Assembly (NCBI GenBank): GCA_000998135.1
Contig: LCCV01000003.1
Span: forward strand, 70,392-118,394
DNA: 48,003 nucleotides
DNA from: Parcubacteria group bacterium GW2011_GWA2_42_14
Lineage (GTDB): Bacteria > Patescibacteriota > Minisyncoccia > Sungbacterales > GWA2-42-14
Direction: 5' to 3'
Position numbers and translations under genes: made by a program. Shown one piece after another: positions 16,629-24,276 of the stretch. Every line of letters starts with the position of its first letter. The first letter of the stretch is position 1. The notes beneath the pieces were generated by a model, which saw only the letters and a list, made by a program, of their open reading frames with translations, made no database searches and was not told the DNA's origin.

Positions 16629-16694
16629 GACCAAACGCTTCGTACAGGAGGAATCCTCGCGCTTCCGTTGTGCAAGGCTTCTTTTTTATTTTTT

Positions 16695-16732
16695 CAGCGT
16701 ATTATCAGCGTACTCATCAGCGTTAAATCAGC
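16695..16732. repeat. AGCGTACTCATCAGCG repeat copy
   Basis: CAGCGTATTATCAGCGTACTCATCAGCG words just past the ychF stop. The same words occur at 42740-42800 before the gamma-subunit gene. Confidence 0.65.
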
Positions 16733-16740
16733 TTCTATTT

Positions 16741-17841
16741 TTAAATCTTAAATTCAATCACATCCCCGTCTTTCACAATATATTCTTTGCCTTCGGTTTT
16801 GAGCCAGCCAAGTTCGCGGGCTTTGACGTAGGAGCCGGCTTCTATTAATTTATCATAAGGAATAACCTCGGCGCGGATAAATTTTTCTTCAAAATCGGAA
16901 TGGATTGCTCTACCGGCTCTGGGGGCGCTTGAGCCAAAAGGAATCGTCCACGCCCTTGTTTCATCTTCGCCGATTGTAAGAAAAGTTATAAGATTCAGGG
17001 TTTTGTAGGCAGTTTTAATTAACCGATCAAGGCCTGATTCTTGAAGCCCGAGGGTTTTTAGATATTCTTTTTTTTCTTCTGTTTCAAGTGAGTTAAGTTC
17101 ATCCTCTGTTTTTGCCGACAGTAAAATCCAATCAGCATTTTTTATTGCGTTTAATAGAGATTCTTTCGGATGCCATTTTTCCGAAACCTGTTTTTCCGAG
17201 CCGTTGAAAACAAAAATGTTTGGTTTAGCAGTTAGTAGCGATAATTCTTTGAGTAAAATTTCTATTTCCTTTTTTTCAAGAAATTCTTTCTGCTCTTTTT
17301 TTAATGCTTCGCCGGCGGTTTTTTCATTTTCCAGCGCCATTTTTATCCGCGTCATAATTTCTTTTTGAGCGGGCGCGAATTTATCTCCTCCCCGTATTTG
17401 TTTGTCTATTGATTCAAGCCGTTTAGTTACGGTTTCCAAATCTCTCAATATAAGTTCCAGTTCAATTATTTTAATATCCTCCTCCGGGTTCACTCGGTTT
17501 TGCGTATGAATAATATCCTGGTCATCAAAAACTCTTACCACTTCGGCAATGGCATCAACCTCTTTTATGTGGGATAAAAATTTATTTCCTAAACCCTCGC
17601 CCGCAGCCGCTCCTTTTACGAGTCCGGCAATATCAACAAATTCCACCACAGCGTGGATTTTTTTCTTTGATTTTGAAAGCTCGGTAAGTTTTTCTACCCG
17701 TTCATCCGGTACCTCAACGATTCCTACATTCGGCTCAATGGTTACAAAAGGATAATTGGCAATATCAACTTGTTTTTTGGTCAGCGCCCGAAAGAGAGTG
17801 GATTTTCCCACATTCGGCAGGCCGACGATACCTATTTTCAT
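16741..17841 (-). CDS. ychF: Ribosome-associated ATPase YchF (Obg family)
   Basis: A 366-residue P-loop protein. G1 is GLPNVGKSTL (residues 7-16), the switch/G3 motif is DIAGLVKGAAAGEGLGN, and the G4 position is NGSE rather than NKxD, the change that gives YchF ATP rather than GTP preference. The coiled-coil insertion follows G3 (LRDLETVTKRLES), and the C-terminal TGS domain ends GREYIVKDGDVIEF-like. It binds ribosomes and is linked to stress responses. Start ATG 17841; a possible -10 (TACTAT, 17848-17853) lies 6 nt upstream, so it may be leaderless. Confidence 0.95.
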   Translation of the reverse strand: MKIGIVGLPNVGKSTLFRALTKKQVDIANYPFVTIEPNVGIVEVPDERVEKLTELSKSKKKIHAVVEFVDIAGLVKGAAAGEGLGNKFLSHIKEVDAIAEVVRVFDDQDIIHTQNRVNPEEDIKIIELELILRDLETVTKRLESIDKQIRGGDKFAPAQKEIMTRIKMALENEKTAGEALKKEQKEFLEKKEIEILLKELSLLTAKPNIFVFNGSEKQVSEKWHPKESLLNAIKNADWILLSAKTEDELNSLETEEKKEYLKTLGLQESGLDRLIKTAYKTLNLITFLTIGEDETRAWTIPFGSSAPRAGRAIHSDFEEKFIRAEVIPYDKLIEAGSYVKARELGWLKTEGKEYIVKDGDVIEFKI

Positions 17842-17874
17842 AACAAGATAGTATCATATTTTATAAATAAAAAA

Positions 17875-17890
17875 AGCAGGAATCCCTGCT
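17875..17890 (-). terminator. Hairpin terminator upstream of ychF
   Basis: AGCAGG/CCTGCT stem followed on the minus strand by a T run. It blocks read-through into ychF. Confidence 0.7.
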
Positions 17891-17951
17891 TCATGTTTGT
17901 TTGTAAGAAACGACGACGGATTTTCTTCCTTTGCGTTCACAGTATAACAAT

Positions 17952-17978
17952 AAAAAACCCAAGGGGGATGCCCTGGGT
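17952..17978 (-). terminator. Terminator of the VWA gene
   Basis: Minus strand ACCCAGGGCATCCCCCTTGG-GT stem-loop followed by TTTTTT, 12 nt past the VWA stop. Confidence 0.8.
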
Positions 17979-17989
17979 GTCGTCGCGTT

Positions 17990-19054
17990 CTATCGCGATA
18001 AGTCGACTTCGTAGAGGAACTCTGTTCCCCCAATCAGCTTTCGGTTGTACGATGTTGACTGTACGAATGCCGTGTAGCCATGAGGTACAACGGGGCGGGT
18101 ACGGATACTACCGGAACGAGGAAGGCCAAGCAGTTCTCGGGCCTTTTCTCCGCTATACAGATCGGATGTATGGTCATCGCGAAGAACGATTTCTTTGTAT
18201 TCTTGAATTGTTTCAGTCTTTGTAAGCTGATAAAACCCACGGCCTTTCTTGAAAGTAAGGCCGTTGTCTTCAACAAAGTCTCGGATTGACTGGTCGGTAT
18301 CGACCCTCATAATCTGAAAGCGTCCAGTGGGTACTGCTTCAAGGTCCCGTGATTTACGGAATCGGGAGCTGGGCGTTCGGCGTCCGGAAAGGATTCCAAA
18401 AGCTTCATCAAGACTGCGGCTCATATGGCCGGAGCGTTCAACTTCTTTCTCCCATTGAGAGAGATTCTCCGAACTGGCCTGTTGGTAACAAATGGCCATG
18501 ACCAGCTCTACGACATTAGAAAACTGATCAAGAGTAAGGTGGAAACCGCCGGTACGTTCGGCAATTTCTCGATAGAAAGACGTAGCGTGGCTTCGGTTGA
18601 GCGCTTGTACGCCGTAAACATTTACTCCCATCTTCAGGAGCAGTTCAATCTCATTTTTCCAGTCCAGTCTATCCTTGTTATCCGGATAAGATGGTGAATG
18701 TGGTACATCATCGCCGATGACAATGAGGGTTTTGGCATCAGGACCCCAATTGAATGAACGCGCCTCGTGAAGTACGAGCTCATAGCATTCGGGTGCATCG
18801 CCGCCGCTGGTGGCTGGCACATCAGATACGAATCTATATAGACGGTTGCGATCACTGGTTAGTTCTAAAGTTTTGGTCACGTAAGTGCTGTAACGATCGC
18901 AATAATCGCCATGCGCAATAATTCCAACTCTCAGGCTGGGAATCTCCCGGAAAAGACGGTCAATCATCTCATTTACTCGACGCCGTACCTGTGTTAAACA
19001 GGGATACATTGAGCCTGTGGTATCGAAAGACACAACTACATCGACATTTTTCAA
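17990..19054 (-). CDS. VWA-domain protein with conserved C-terminal domain
   Basis: A 354-residue soluble protein. Residues 3-195 form a von Willebrand factor A domain: the MIDAS metal site DTTGS (Asp11, Thr13, Ser15), the later Thr in PATSGGDAPE and the Asp pair in VIGDDVPH. Residues 235-354 form a second, unrecognised domain (DNGLTFKKGRGFYQLTK; FVQSTSYNRKLIGGTEFLYE). No signal peptide or membrane segment, so a cytoplasmic metal-dependent interaction is likely. TTG 19054 is the start, with AAGGAGGG 4 bp upstream. The base composition is richer in G and C than neighbouring core genes. It is divergent from the 381-residue gene at 19608, which may be its partner (inference). Confidence 0.85.
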   Translation of the reverse strand: MKNVDVVVSFDTTGSMYPCLTQVRRRVNEMIDRLFREIPSLRVGIIAHGDYCDRYSTYVTKTLELTSDRNRLYRFVSDVPATSGGDAPECYELVLHEARSFNWGPDAKTLIVIGDDVPHSPSYPDNKDRLDWKNEIELLLKMGVNVYGVQALNRSHATSFYREIAERTGGFHLTLDQFSNVVELVMAICYQQASSENLSQWEKEVERSGHMSRSLDEAFGILSGRRTPSSRFRKSRDLEAVPTGRFQIMRVDTDQSIRDFVEDNGLTFKKGRGFYQLTKTETIQEYKEIVLRDDHTSDLYSGEKARELLGLPRSGSIRTRPVVPHGYTAFVQSTSYNRKLIGGTEFLYEVDLSR

Positions 19055-19093
19055 GGTGCCCTCCTTTTAAGGGAGTGTGTTTACTGCAAGTAT

Positions 19094-19123
19094 ATATTAT
19101 CACTAATTTATGATACTTGTCAA
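19094..19123 (-). promoter_or_regulatory. Promoter of the VWA gene
   Basis: Minus strand TTGACA (19118-19123), 18-bp spacer, TAATAT (19094-19099). Leader of about 35 nt with a strong Shine-Dalgarno. Confidence 0.75.
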
Positions 19124-19470
19124 GTTTTTTATCTGATATTTCCAAATTTTTCACCCAAAAATTACCAAAATGCCAGTATCCAAGCCAATATATGCTCTGA
19201 AACAAATTTTTAGATATTGGAGTAGTCGTTAAAATGATTTTTTAACCCCGATAAGAGTTAAGTTAAAAATACTTAGTTTTCAAGCCCTTTCTATCAGTTA
19301 TTTTTTTTGGAATATTGTTTATCACAAAATTCTTATACAAATTTGTAGGAATAATTGTTAAAAATCCTAGAAAATTATTCTTAAATTCTAATTTGTTTCA
19401 AAATCATTTATTGGCATAAATACTAACAAAAATAGCAACTTTTAGGCTAAAAAATGGCAAAATTTTGGAA
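19124..19470. other. AT-rich divergent intergenic stretch
   Basis: Very AT-rich spacer between the two divergent promoters. I see no gene, hairpin terminator or clear repeat in it. Confidence 0.6.
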
Positions 19471-19527
19471 ACGTAAGTTTATTACTCAAGTTTATTACTT
19501 GACTTACGTATAAAAGTGTAGTACCAT
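19471..19527 (+). promoter_or_regulatory. Promoter with overlapping inverted repeat (putative operator)
   Basis: TTGACT (19499-19504), 17-bp spacer, TACCAT (19522-19527). ACGTAAGT (19471-19478) and ACTTACGT (19502-19509) form an inverted repeat whose right half covers the -35 box. AAGTTTATTACT occurs twice in tandem between them. This layout suits a repressor or activator site. Confidence 0.5.
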
Positions 19528-19607
19528 ATTAAATGGTGCATCCGGGGAGTTCCTGCTGGGAGTTCCCTGGTGTTTCTTTGACAATCAAACATCAAGGAGA
19601 GTGACAG

Positions 19608-20753
19608 ATGTATGGTCTGAAGTTTCGCGGAAGGCCGCCGATCCGGTTTGCCGAATCGGTGCAGGATGTGGTGCATTTCAAGAATCCATATACTCAGGCA
19701 ATCGCTGATCGAAGTGTGCCTATGACTGAGGAGTTTGTAGATGCGGTAATTGCCCAATCTATTTTTGGTTGGGAGGGGCGGCATCCTGCTCCGGTCTTGG
19801 ACGAAGATGGAAATTTCCAGGGTACTGACTTAGACCTACTTTCATTCCTGGTTCCGATTGCGGAACGGGGAGCGGTCATTGAACTTCCATCCTATCGCAG
19901 TCGCCGGGTATCGGTCGCTAAGGCCAACGAAAGACATATCGGAGAGGGCAATCGGTTCGGTGCAGTTACCGGTCTGACTTCCAACCAGGATGTTTTCAGT
20001 TTCTCAATTCGCATTTGGGACAATACGGTCGTGGTACGTGATCCCGAAACAGAACGAGAAAGTGTGGGTGCATTCCGTAACTTTATGCTCGTGGATGTGA
20101 CCGGCAAGTGGCACGACGGATGGGATCGCATTGTTTGGGATCCGATTGCCAAGGAAAATGATTTTCTGACCAAAAATGGTCTGTGGACCGGCAACACGGT
20201 TTATTTCAAGAACGCTGTCCATCCAAATAGATGGCAGAGCGTGTTTGGGGCCCCATATCTACTGCTGAAAATGCTAATTGAGCGTCTCCGTGAGGAAAGC
20301 TCATTCTATCGTCAAGAGGTTACACGCCTTGAGGCACATGGTTTGGAATTGCCCGAGGGTGAGAAGAAAGAATCCGGACCAACGGTTTCTTCGGTAGAAC
20401 AACAGAAAATCAAAGTTGAGACGCTGGAGGCCTTGATAGACATGCCTGTATTCAATGGTACTTATCGGTCTGTACCTAATACAGAGGAAGGTTTGGTGCA
20501 GGCCTACCGGCATCAGAAGAAGTTGACTTGGACGCTTAAGCCAAAGGCACAGCTTGTTGTTCGCGCGGATGAATTGGCATACTTCCTTTACGGCAAGGAC
20601 CGGGTTGCTTCTTGGATGAGCGAACGAGGTTGGAAAACTTTCACGCCTCCACGGGGGCGAACAGTTTGGAAGCAGATGGTTCTTTCTAATGATGTGGCTT
20701 ACCGTTTCCGGCGCAAAATCGTGACGGAGACTGTGGCAACTAACTTTTCATAG
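19608..20753 (+). CDS. Conserved-looking 381-residue protein, unknown function
   Basis: I do not recognise this protein. It is soluble, with no signal peptide or membrane segment. A beta-rich N-terminal half (FGAVTGLTSNQDVFSFSIRI, FRNFMLVDVTGKWHDGWDRI) leads to a helical linker (LLKMLIERLREESSFYRQEV) and a C-terminal part rich in aromatic and basic residues (ASWMSERGWKTFTPPRGRTV). ATG 19608 has AAGGAGA 7 bp upstream. The leader (about 75 nt) holds a GGGAGTTCC...GGGAGTTCCC hairpin-like repeat. Composition is GC-richer than core genes. It faces the VWA gene across a shared 550-bp regulatory region and ends at a strong terminator. Confidence 0.75.
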   Translation: MYGLKFRGRPPIRFAESVQDVVHFKNPYTQAIADRSVPMTEEFVDAVIAQSIFGWEGRHPAPVLDEDGNFQGTDLDLLSFLVPIAERGAVIELPSYRSRRVSVAKANERHIGEGNRFGAVTGLTSNQDVFSFSIRIWDNTVVVRDPETERESVGAFRNFMLVDVTGKWHDGWDRIVWDPIAKENDFLTKNGLWTGNTVYFKNAVHPNRWQSVFGAPYLLLKMLIERLREESSFYRQEVTRLEAHGLELPEGEKKESGPTVSSVEQQKIKVETLEALIDMPVFNGTYRSVPNTEEGLVQAYRHQKKLTWTLKPKAQLVVRADELAYFLYGKDRVASWMSERGWKTFTPPRGRTVWKQMVLSNDVAYRFRRKIVTETVATNFS

Positions 20754-20773
20754 AGTTTATAAAGCATGAGCAT

Positions 20774-20807
20774 GACCTATCCGGGTTTTTCGGGTAGGTC
20801 TTTTTTT
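20774..20807 (+). terminator. Rho-independent terminator
   Basis: GACCTATCCG/CGGGTAGGTC stem with a T-rich loop, followed by TTTTTTT. Confidence 0.9.
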
Positions 20808-20933
20808 GTTTTTATAGTGATGTTCTTGGTACTGTTCTTCAATCCGGCTGAGGAAGTTTTATAGTGAAAGAAAATTTAGAAACAAATAGGGGGTGTAAAT
20901 CGTTTAAAAAGTATGTTAACATAAGAACAATAT

Positions 20934-21749
20934 ATGAAAAACGATATTTTAGCAACAGCTATTAAGGCGGCGAAGTCCGCCGGAATAGTATTAAAAAAGC
21001 GGTTTCGGGCGGATGTTTTGGTTGAAGATAAGGCCGACGGTTCTTTTGTAAGCGTTGTGGACAGAGAAGCGGAGAGGGCGGCGCTTTCGGTAATACAGGA
21101 GAACTTTTTGGAACATTCCATTTTTTCCGAAGAAGCCGGTTTTTTTTATAGGAATTCGGAATATATGTGGTATGTTGACCCCTTGGACGGAACTACGAAT
21201 TTTTTGCATCACGTTCCGTTTTTTTGCGTATCCGTTGCCTGCACTCTTCGCGAAGAAGTTATTGCCGGAGTAATTTATGACGCGATTCATGATGAACTTT
21301 TTTATGCTTCCAAAGGCGAAGGAGCGTTTTTAAACGGTGGTTCAACCAGGTTCACCACAGGCAAAAAAATTTCCGTTTCCAATCCCAAAATGGAAAAAGC
21401 AGTGATTTCGGCAACGCGTCCGTCAGATAGGATGGGAAAAGAACTGGGTTTTAAAATCGCATCCGCCGTTGAGCAACATGTTCACGGAGTAAAATTTATG
21501 GGGTCGGCTGCCCTTGACCTTGCTTATACCGCTTATGGCCGCTTTGACGGTTTTATAGGATTTGGAATCAAGCCCCATGATGTGGCCGCAGGAATTCTTA
21601 TTTGCGAGGAAGCGGGCGCTATCACTTTGGATTTTTCAGGCAAGCCGGGAAAGTTCAAAGATGCCAATATGATTGTTGCTAACAGGGAAGTTGCCAAACA
21701 GTTGGTAAAATATATTAAGAAAGCGTATAAAAATAATAATAAAAATTAA
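20934..21749 (+). CDS. Inositol monophosphatase family phosphatase
   Basis: A 271-residue Mg-dependent sugar-phosphate phosphatase (IMPase/CysQ/FBPase-type fold). The metal ligands are visible: Glu66-Glu67 in FSEEAG, Asp82 and Asp85 in VDPLDGTTNF, and the Asp of KPHDVAAGILICEEAGA near residue 211. The substrate cannot be told from sequence: inositol phosphate, fructose bisphosphate or PAP are possible. It ends 8 nt before the phosphohexomutase, so a two-gene sugar-phosphate unit is likely. No Shine-Dalgarno is visible; a TAACAT box lies 11 nt upstream. Confidence 0.9.
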   Translation: MKNDILATAIKAAKSAGIVLKKRFRADVLVEDKADGSFVSVVDREAERAALSVIQENFLEHSIFSEEAGFFYRNSEYMWYVDPLDGTTNFLHHVPFFCVSVACTLREEVIAGVIYDAIHDELFYASKGEGAFLNGGSTRFTTGKKISVSNPKMEKAVISATRPSDRMGKELGFKIASAVEQHVHGVKFMGSAALDLAYTAYGRFDGFIGFGIKPHDVAAGILICEEAGAITLDFSGKPGKFKDANMIVANREVAKQLVKYIKKAYKNNNKN

Positions 21750-21757
21750 ACTTTTTT

Positions 21758-23242
21758 ATGAAAATAAATCCTTATATATTTCGAGAATATGATATCAGGG
21801 GAGTTGTGGATACGGGCGTTACCGAGAAAGCGATCAAGGAATATGAAAAGTGGTATGGTTCATTTCCTGGCGTTACTCTTCCTGATGAGGTGGTAAGCGC
21901 GGTTGGGCGCGCTTACGGCGATTTTATTCGTCGGGATGGCGGAAGAAAGGTTGTAGTTGGATATGAAATTCGGCCCGGCGGCGAACGTATAAAAGAACTT
22001 TTTGTAGAGGGAGTTCTTTTGTCTGGGTGTGACGTGGTGGATCTTGGTGTGGCGTTAACACCGCTTGTTTATTTTACCGTTGGAAACGGAGGGTATGACG
22101 GCGGAGTAAATATTACCGGAAGTCACAATGTATATTTTTTTAATGGATTCAAGCTTATGAAAAAAGGGGTACAGCCGCTTTTTGGAGAGGAACTTCAGGA
22201 GATGAGAAGAATGATTGATGACAATCAGTTTTCTGAGAAGGGTACCCGGGGAACACGGGAATCAGCTGATTCGTTTCCGGCATATAAAGAATACGTTCAT
22301 TCGCATATTTCACTTGCGAGAAAACTTAAGGTAGTCATTGATTGTGGAAATGGGAGCGCAGGAGTTTTTGCGCCAGAGCTTTTGCGTTTACTCGGGTGTA
22401 CTGTTGTGGAACTTTATACTACGCCTGATACAACTTTCCCGAATCACATCCCTGATCCGGAGCAGAGCCAGTTTTTTGGTGAACTCAAGGACACGGTCCT
22501 TAAAGAGCGTGCTGACATAGGAATCGCTTTTGATGCTGATGGAGATCGCGCGGGGTTCATTGATGAAAAAGGGGTATTTTGGGAGTCGGATCTTATAACA
22601 CTTCTTTTTGCGAAAGATATTCTTGCTCGAAATCCCGGCAAGAAAGTGCTTTTTGATGTAAAATGTTCTCAACTTCTTGAGGAGTATATTCCACGTTTTG
22701 GCGGAATTCCGCTTATGCACAGAACCGGACACGCGCCGATTAAAGATACTTTAAGAAAGGACTTGGAAATCATCTTTGGGGGGGAGAAGTCAGGACACTT
22801 TTTTTTCGTGGAAGATTATTATCGAATTGACGATGCGTTGTGGGCGGCCTGTCGAATGCTCGAACTTATTTCAAAGAAAGGACCTTTGTTTTTGCTCATG
22901 GACGAATTTCCTAAACGTTTCGCTACTCCGGAATTCAAACTTCCGTGTCCTGACGAAAAAAAATTCATTGTTGTACAAAAAATCACCCAATTATTGTCCG
23001 CGAGATACCCGGTTATTACCATAGACGGCGTTCGATTCAAAATGAGCGATACTGGTTGGGGGCTTATTCGCGCCTCAAATACCTCGCCGTATCTTACCGC
23101 GCGAGCGGAGGGCAGTACCGAAGAGGAGGCGATAAAAATAAAATCTATTCTTGCGGATGAATTGGAGAAGTTTCCGGAAGTTGCGGACCGCCTTGATAGA
23201 AATGTTCTTGCCCGTCTCGGCGGACGGCTTGGGTGGCTGTAA
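21758..23242 (+). CDS. Phosphomannomutase/phosphoglucomutase
   Basis: A 494-residue alpha-D-phosphohexomutase interconverting 1- and 6-phosphosugars for glycan precursors. The N-terminus reads FREYDIRGV. The phosphoserine loop is ITGSHNV near residue 122 (TASHNP in most members; the Ser-His is kept). The metal loop is DADGDRAG near residue 258 and the sugar-binding loop GGEKSGH near 340. The C-terminal phosphate loop is RASNTSPYLTARAEG. The tail differs from the relict tail that follows it in frame, and codon use in the first half is less AT-rich than its neighbours. It appears to be a replaced or recombinant gene. Confidence 0.93.
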   Translation: MKINPYIFREYDIRGVVDTGVTEKAIKEYEKWYGSFPGVTLPDEVVSAVGRAYGDFIRRDGGRKVVVGYEIRPGGERIKELFVEGVLLSGCDVVDLGVALTPLVYFTVGNGGYDGGVNITGSHNVYFFNGFKLMKKGVQPLFGEELQEMRRMIDDNQFSEKGTRGTRESADSFPAYKEYVHSHISLARKLKVVIDCGNGSAGVFAPELLRLLGCTVVELYTTPDTTFPNHIPDPEQSQFFGELKDTVLKERADIGIAFDADGDRAGFIDEKGVFWESDLITLLFAKDILARNPGKKVLFDVKCSQLLEEYIPRFGGIPLMHRTGHAPIKDTLRKDLEIIFGGEKSGHFFFVEDYYRIDDALWAACRMLELISKKGPLFLLMDEFPKRFATPEFKLPCPDEKKFIVVQKITQLLSARYPVITIDGVRFKMSDTGWGLIRASNTSPYLTARAEGSTEEEAIKIKSILADELEKFPEVADRLDRNVLARLGGRLGWL

Positions 23243-23353
23243 AGTTTGGTTTTTGAATCCAAAACCGAAGAAGGATTGAAAAAAATAGAGCAGATTTTTC
23301 GCGAAAAGCTTTCGCGGTTTCCGGAAGCGGGGAAAGAATGGGAGAGCGGATAA
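23243..23353 (+). pseudogene. Relict C-terminus of another phosphohexomutase
   Basis: Directly after the mutase stop, in the same frame, 36 sense codons read SLVFESKTEEGLKKIEQIFR, then EKLSRFPEAGKEWESG and a stop. This is the usual last helix and tail of phosphohexomutases. It has no start of its own. The likely origin is replacement of an older mutase gene by the present one, leaving the old 3' end. Confidence 0.7.
23271..23353 (+). repeat. Direct repeat, left copy, flanking toxin-antitoxin pair
   Basis: This part of the relict mutase tail matches 23872-23951 along its length: TTGAAAAAAAT-GAGCA, TTTTTCG-GAAAA and the ending TGGGAGAG-GGATAA are shared. Confidence 0.75.
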
Positions 23354-23359
23354 GCATAT

Positions 23360-23387
23360 TTGCATTGTTACTAAAACATTGTATACT
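23360..23387 (+). promoter_or_regulatory. Promoter of toxin-antitoxin pair
   Basis: TTGCAT (23360-23365), 16-bp spacer, TATACT (23382-23387). The antitoxin ATG lies 10 nt beyond, so the leader is very short. Confidence 0.65.
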
Positions 23388-23396
23388 TAGTAAAGT

Positions 23397-23597
23397 ATGG
23401 TAGTTGCCAACATAAGCGATAAAAAGTTAAAATTTCTTATCAAGGAAAGCGTTAAAGAGGTGCTTGAAACCGAAGTTATGAAACTTCGTATTTTGGGCTT
23501 GCCGCATGTATCCGACAGAGAGCAGAAAGATATTGAAAAAAGGTATGGCCAAAAGCCATCTCGGCTTGGCACTCGGAGCCATGAATTGCATATATGA
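23397..23597 (+). CDS. Putative antitoxin of RelE-type pair
   Basis: A 66-residue protein directly upstream of a RelE-like toxin, overlapping it by ATGA (23594-23597). The N-terminal half is helical and charged (KLKFLIKESVKEVLETEVMK); the C-terminal half is basic and probably disordered (QKPSRLGTRSHELHI). The layout (small first gene, 4-nt overlap, own promoter) is that of type II antitoxins. I do not see a classical DNA-binding fold, so autoregulation is not certain. Confidence 0.7.
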   Translation: MVVANISDKKLKFLIKESVKEVLETEVMKLRILGLPHVSDREQKDIEKRYGQKPSRLGTRSHELHI

Positions 23598-23863
23598 AAT
23601 GGCGGATTGAAACATCACACGATGCAGAAAAATTCCTTGAGAAAAACAAGCTATCCAAGGAAGAGATACATGAACGCATCGGCAGGGCTCTGCGTTATTT
23701 TCTTGGAGAGGACATTAATATTGATATCAAAAAGTTGAAAGGAGAATGGGAAGGTTTTTATAGGATTCGAGATGGAAAGATTAGAATTATTGCCGAGTTT
23801 GATTTTGATCGCTCGGCCGTTTTTATTGAAGAGATAGATTGGCGCGGGAATGCGTATAAATAA
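23594..23863 (+). CDS. RelE/ParE-family toxin
   Basis: An 89-residue protein with the RelE/ParE/HigB pattern: MKWRIETSHDAEKFLEKNKL, then DIKKLKGEWEGFYRIRDGKI-RIIAEFD and FIEEIDWRGNAYK. In this family such proteins cut mRNA at the ribosome or attack gyrase; which applies is not decidable here. It overlaps the antitoxin stop by 4 nt, which indicates translational coupling. The pair is flanked by direct repeats of a mutase tail. Confidence 0.85.
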   Translation: MKWRIETSHDAEKFLEKNKLSKEEIHERIGRALRYFLGEDINIDIKKLKGEWEGFYRIRDGKIRIIAEFDFDRSAVFIEEIDWRGNAYK

Positions 23864-23871
23864 TTGAGAAT

Positions 23872-23951
23872 AAAATGAAAAAAATTGAGCAATTTTTCGG
23901 GAAAAATTATCAATGTTTCTGGAGGTAGAGAATAAGTGGGAGAGTGGATAA
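23872..23951 (+). repeat. Direct repeat, right copy (decayed mutase tail)
   Basis: Degenerate second copy of 23271-23353, lying 9 nt after the toxin stop. The reading frame is broken, but the last 12 bases (GGGAGAG-GGATAA) are almost unchanged. Confidence 0.7.
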
Positions 23952-24003
23952 ATCGTCGGTATGCTTCCCTTGGTATCATGCCATTTGTTTTATGAATAAA
24001 AAT

Positions 24004-24022
24004 AGACTTCCTTCGGAAGTCT
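24004..24022 (-). terminator. Terminator of the 54-residue membrane protein gene
   Basis: Perfect 8-bp stem AGACTTCC/GGAAGTCT with a 3-nt loop. The minus strand continues ATTTTTATT. Confidence 0.8.
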
Positions 24023-24037
24023 AAAAGTTTGAGGGGT

Positions 24038-24202
24038 TTAGTGTAGTAATGGAGCTACGGTAATAATCCAGACGAGTGTGAGTATACCGAATGCTGTTGC
24101 AATGCCCCATAATAGGGCATTACGTTTATTGCCATTGCGCACGTTGGAAATAGTAAGAAGACCAGTTATGATAGTAAGGCCTAGATCTATCATTATTCCC
24201 AT
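24038..24202 (-). CDS. 54-residue two-helix membrane protein, unknown function
   Basis: ATG 24202 is chosen because AAGGAAGGGG lies just upstream. Residues 2-20 (GIMIDLGLTIITGLLTISN) and 31-52 (LLWGIATAFGILTLVWIITV) are two membrane helices joined by a short basic loop (RNGNKRN), so both ends should face outside. It is expressed from its own promoter, has its own terminator, and is divergent from rmuC, with overlapping 5' regions. No family recognised; it could be a small membrane regulator or a toxin-like peptide. Confidence 0.7.
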   Translation of the reverse strand: MGIMIDLGLTIITGLLTISNVRNGNKRNALLWGIATAFGILTLVWIITVAPLLH

Positions 24203-24240
24203 TGTTTTCACCCCTTCCTTTTCTGAGGTTCTAAATGTAC

Positions 24241-24268
24241 ATATTACTTGTAGGTTTATTCTTGTCAA
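24241..24268 (-). promoter_or_regulatory. Promoter of the 54-residue membrane protein gene
   Basis: Minus strand TTGACA (24263-24268), 16-bp spacer, TAATAT (24241-24246). It overlaps the start region of the divergent rmuC. Confidence 0.75.
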
Positions 24269-24276
24269 GTATAGTT

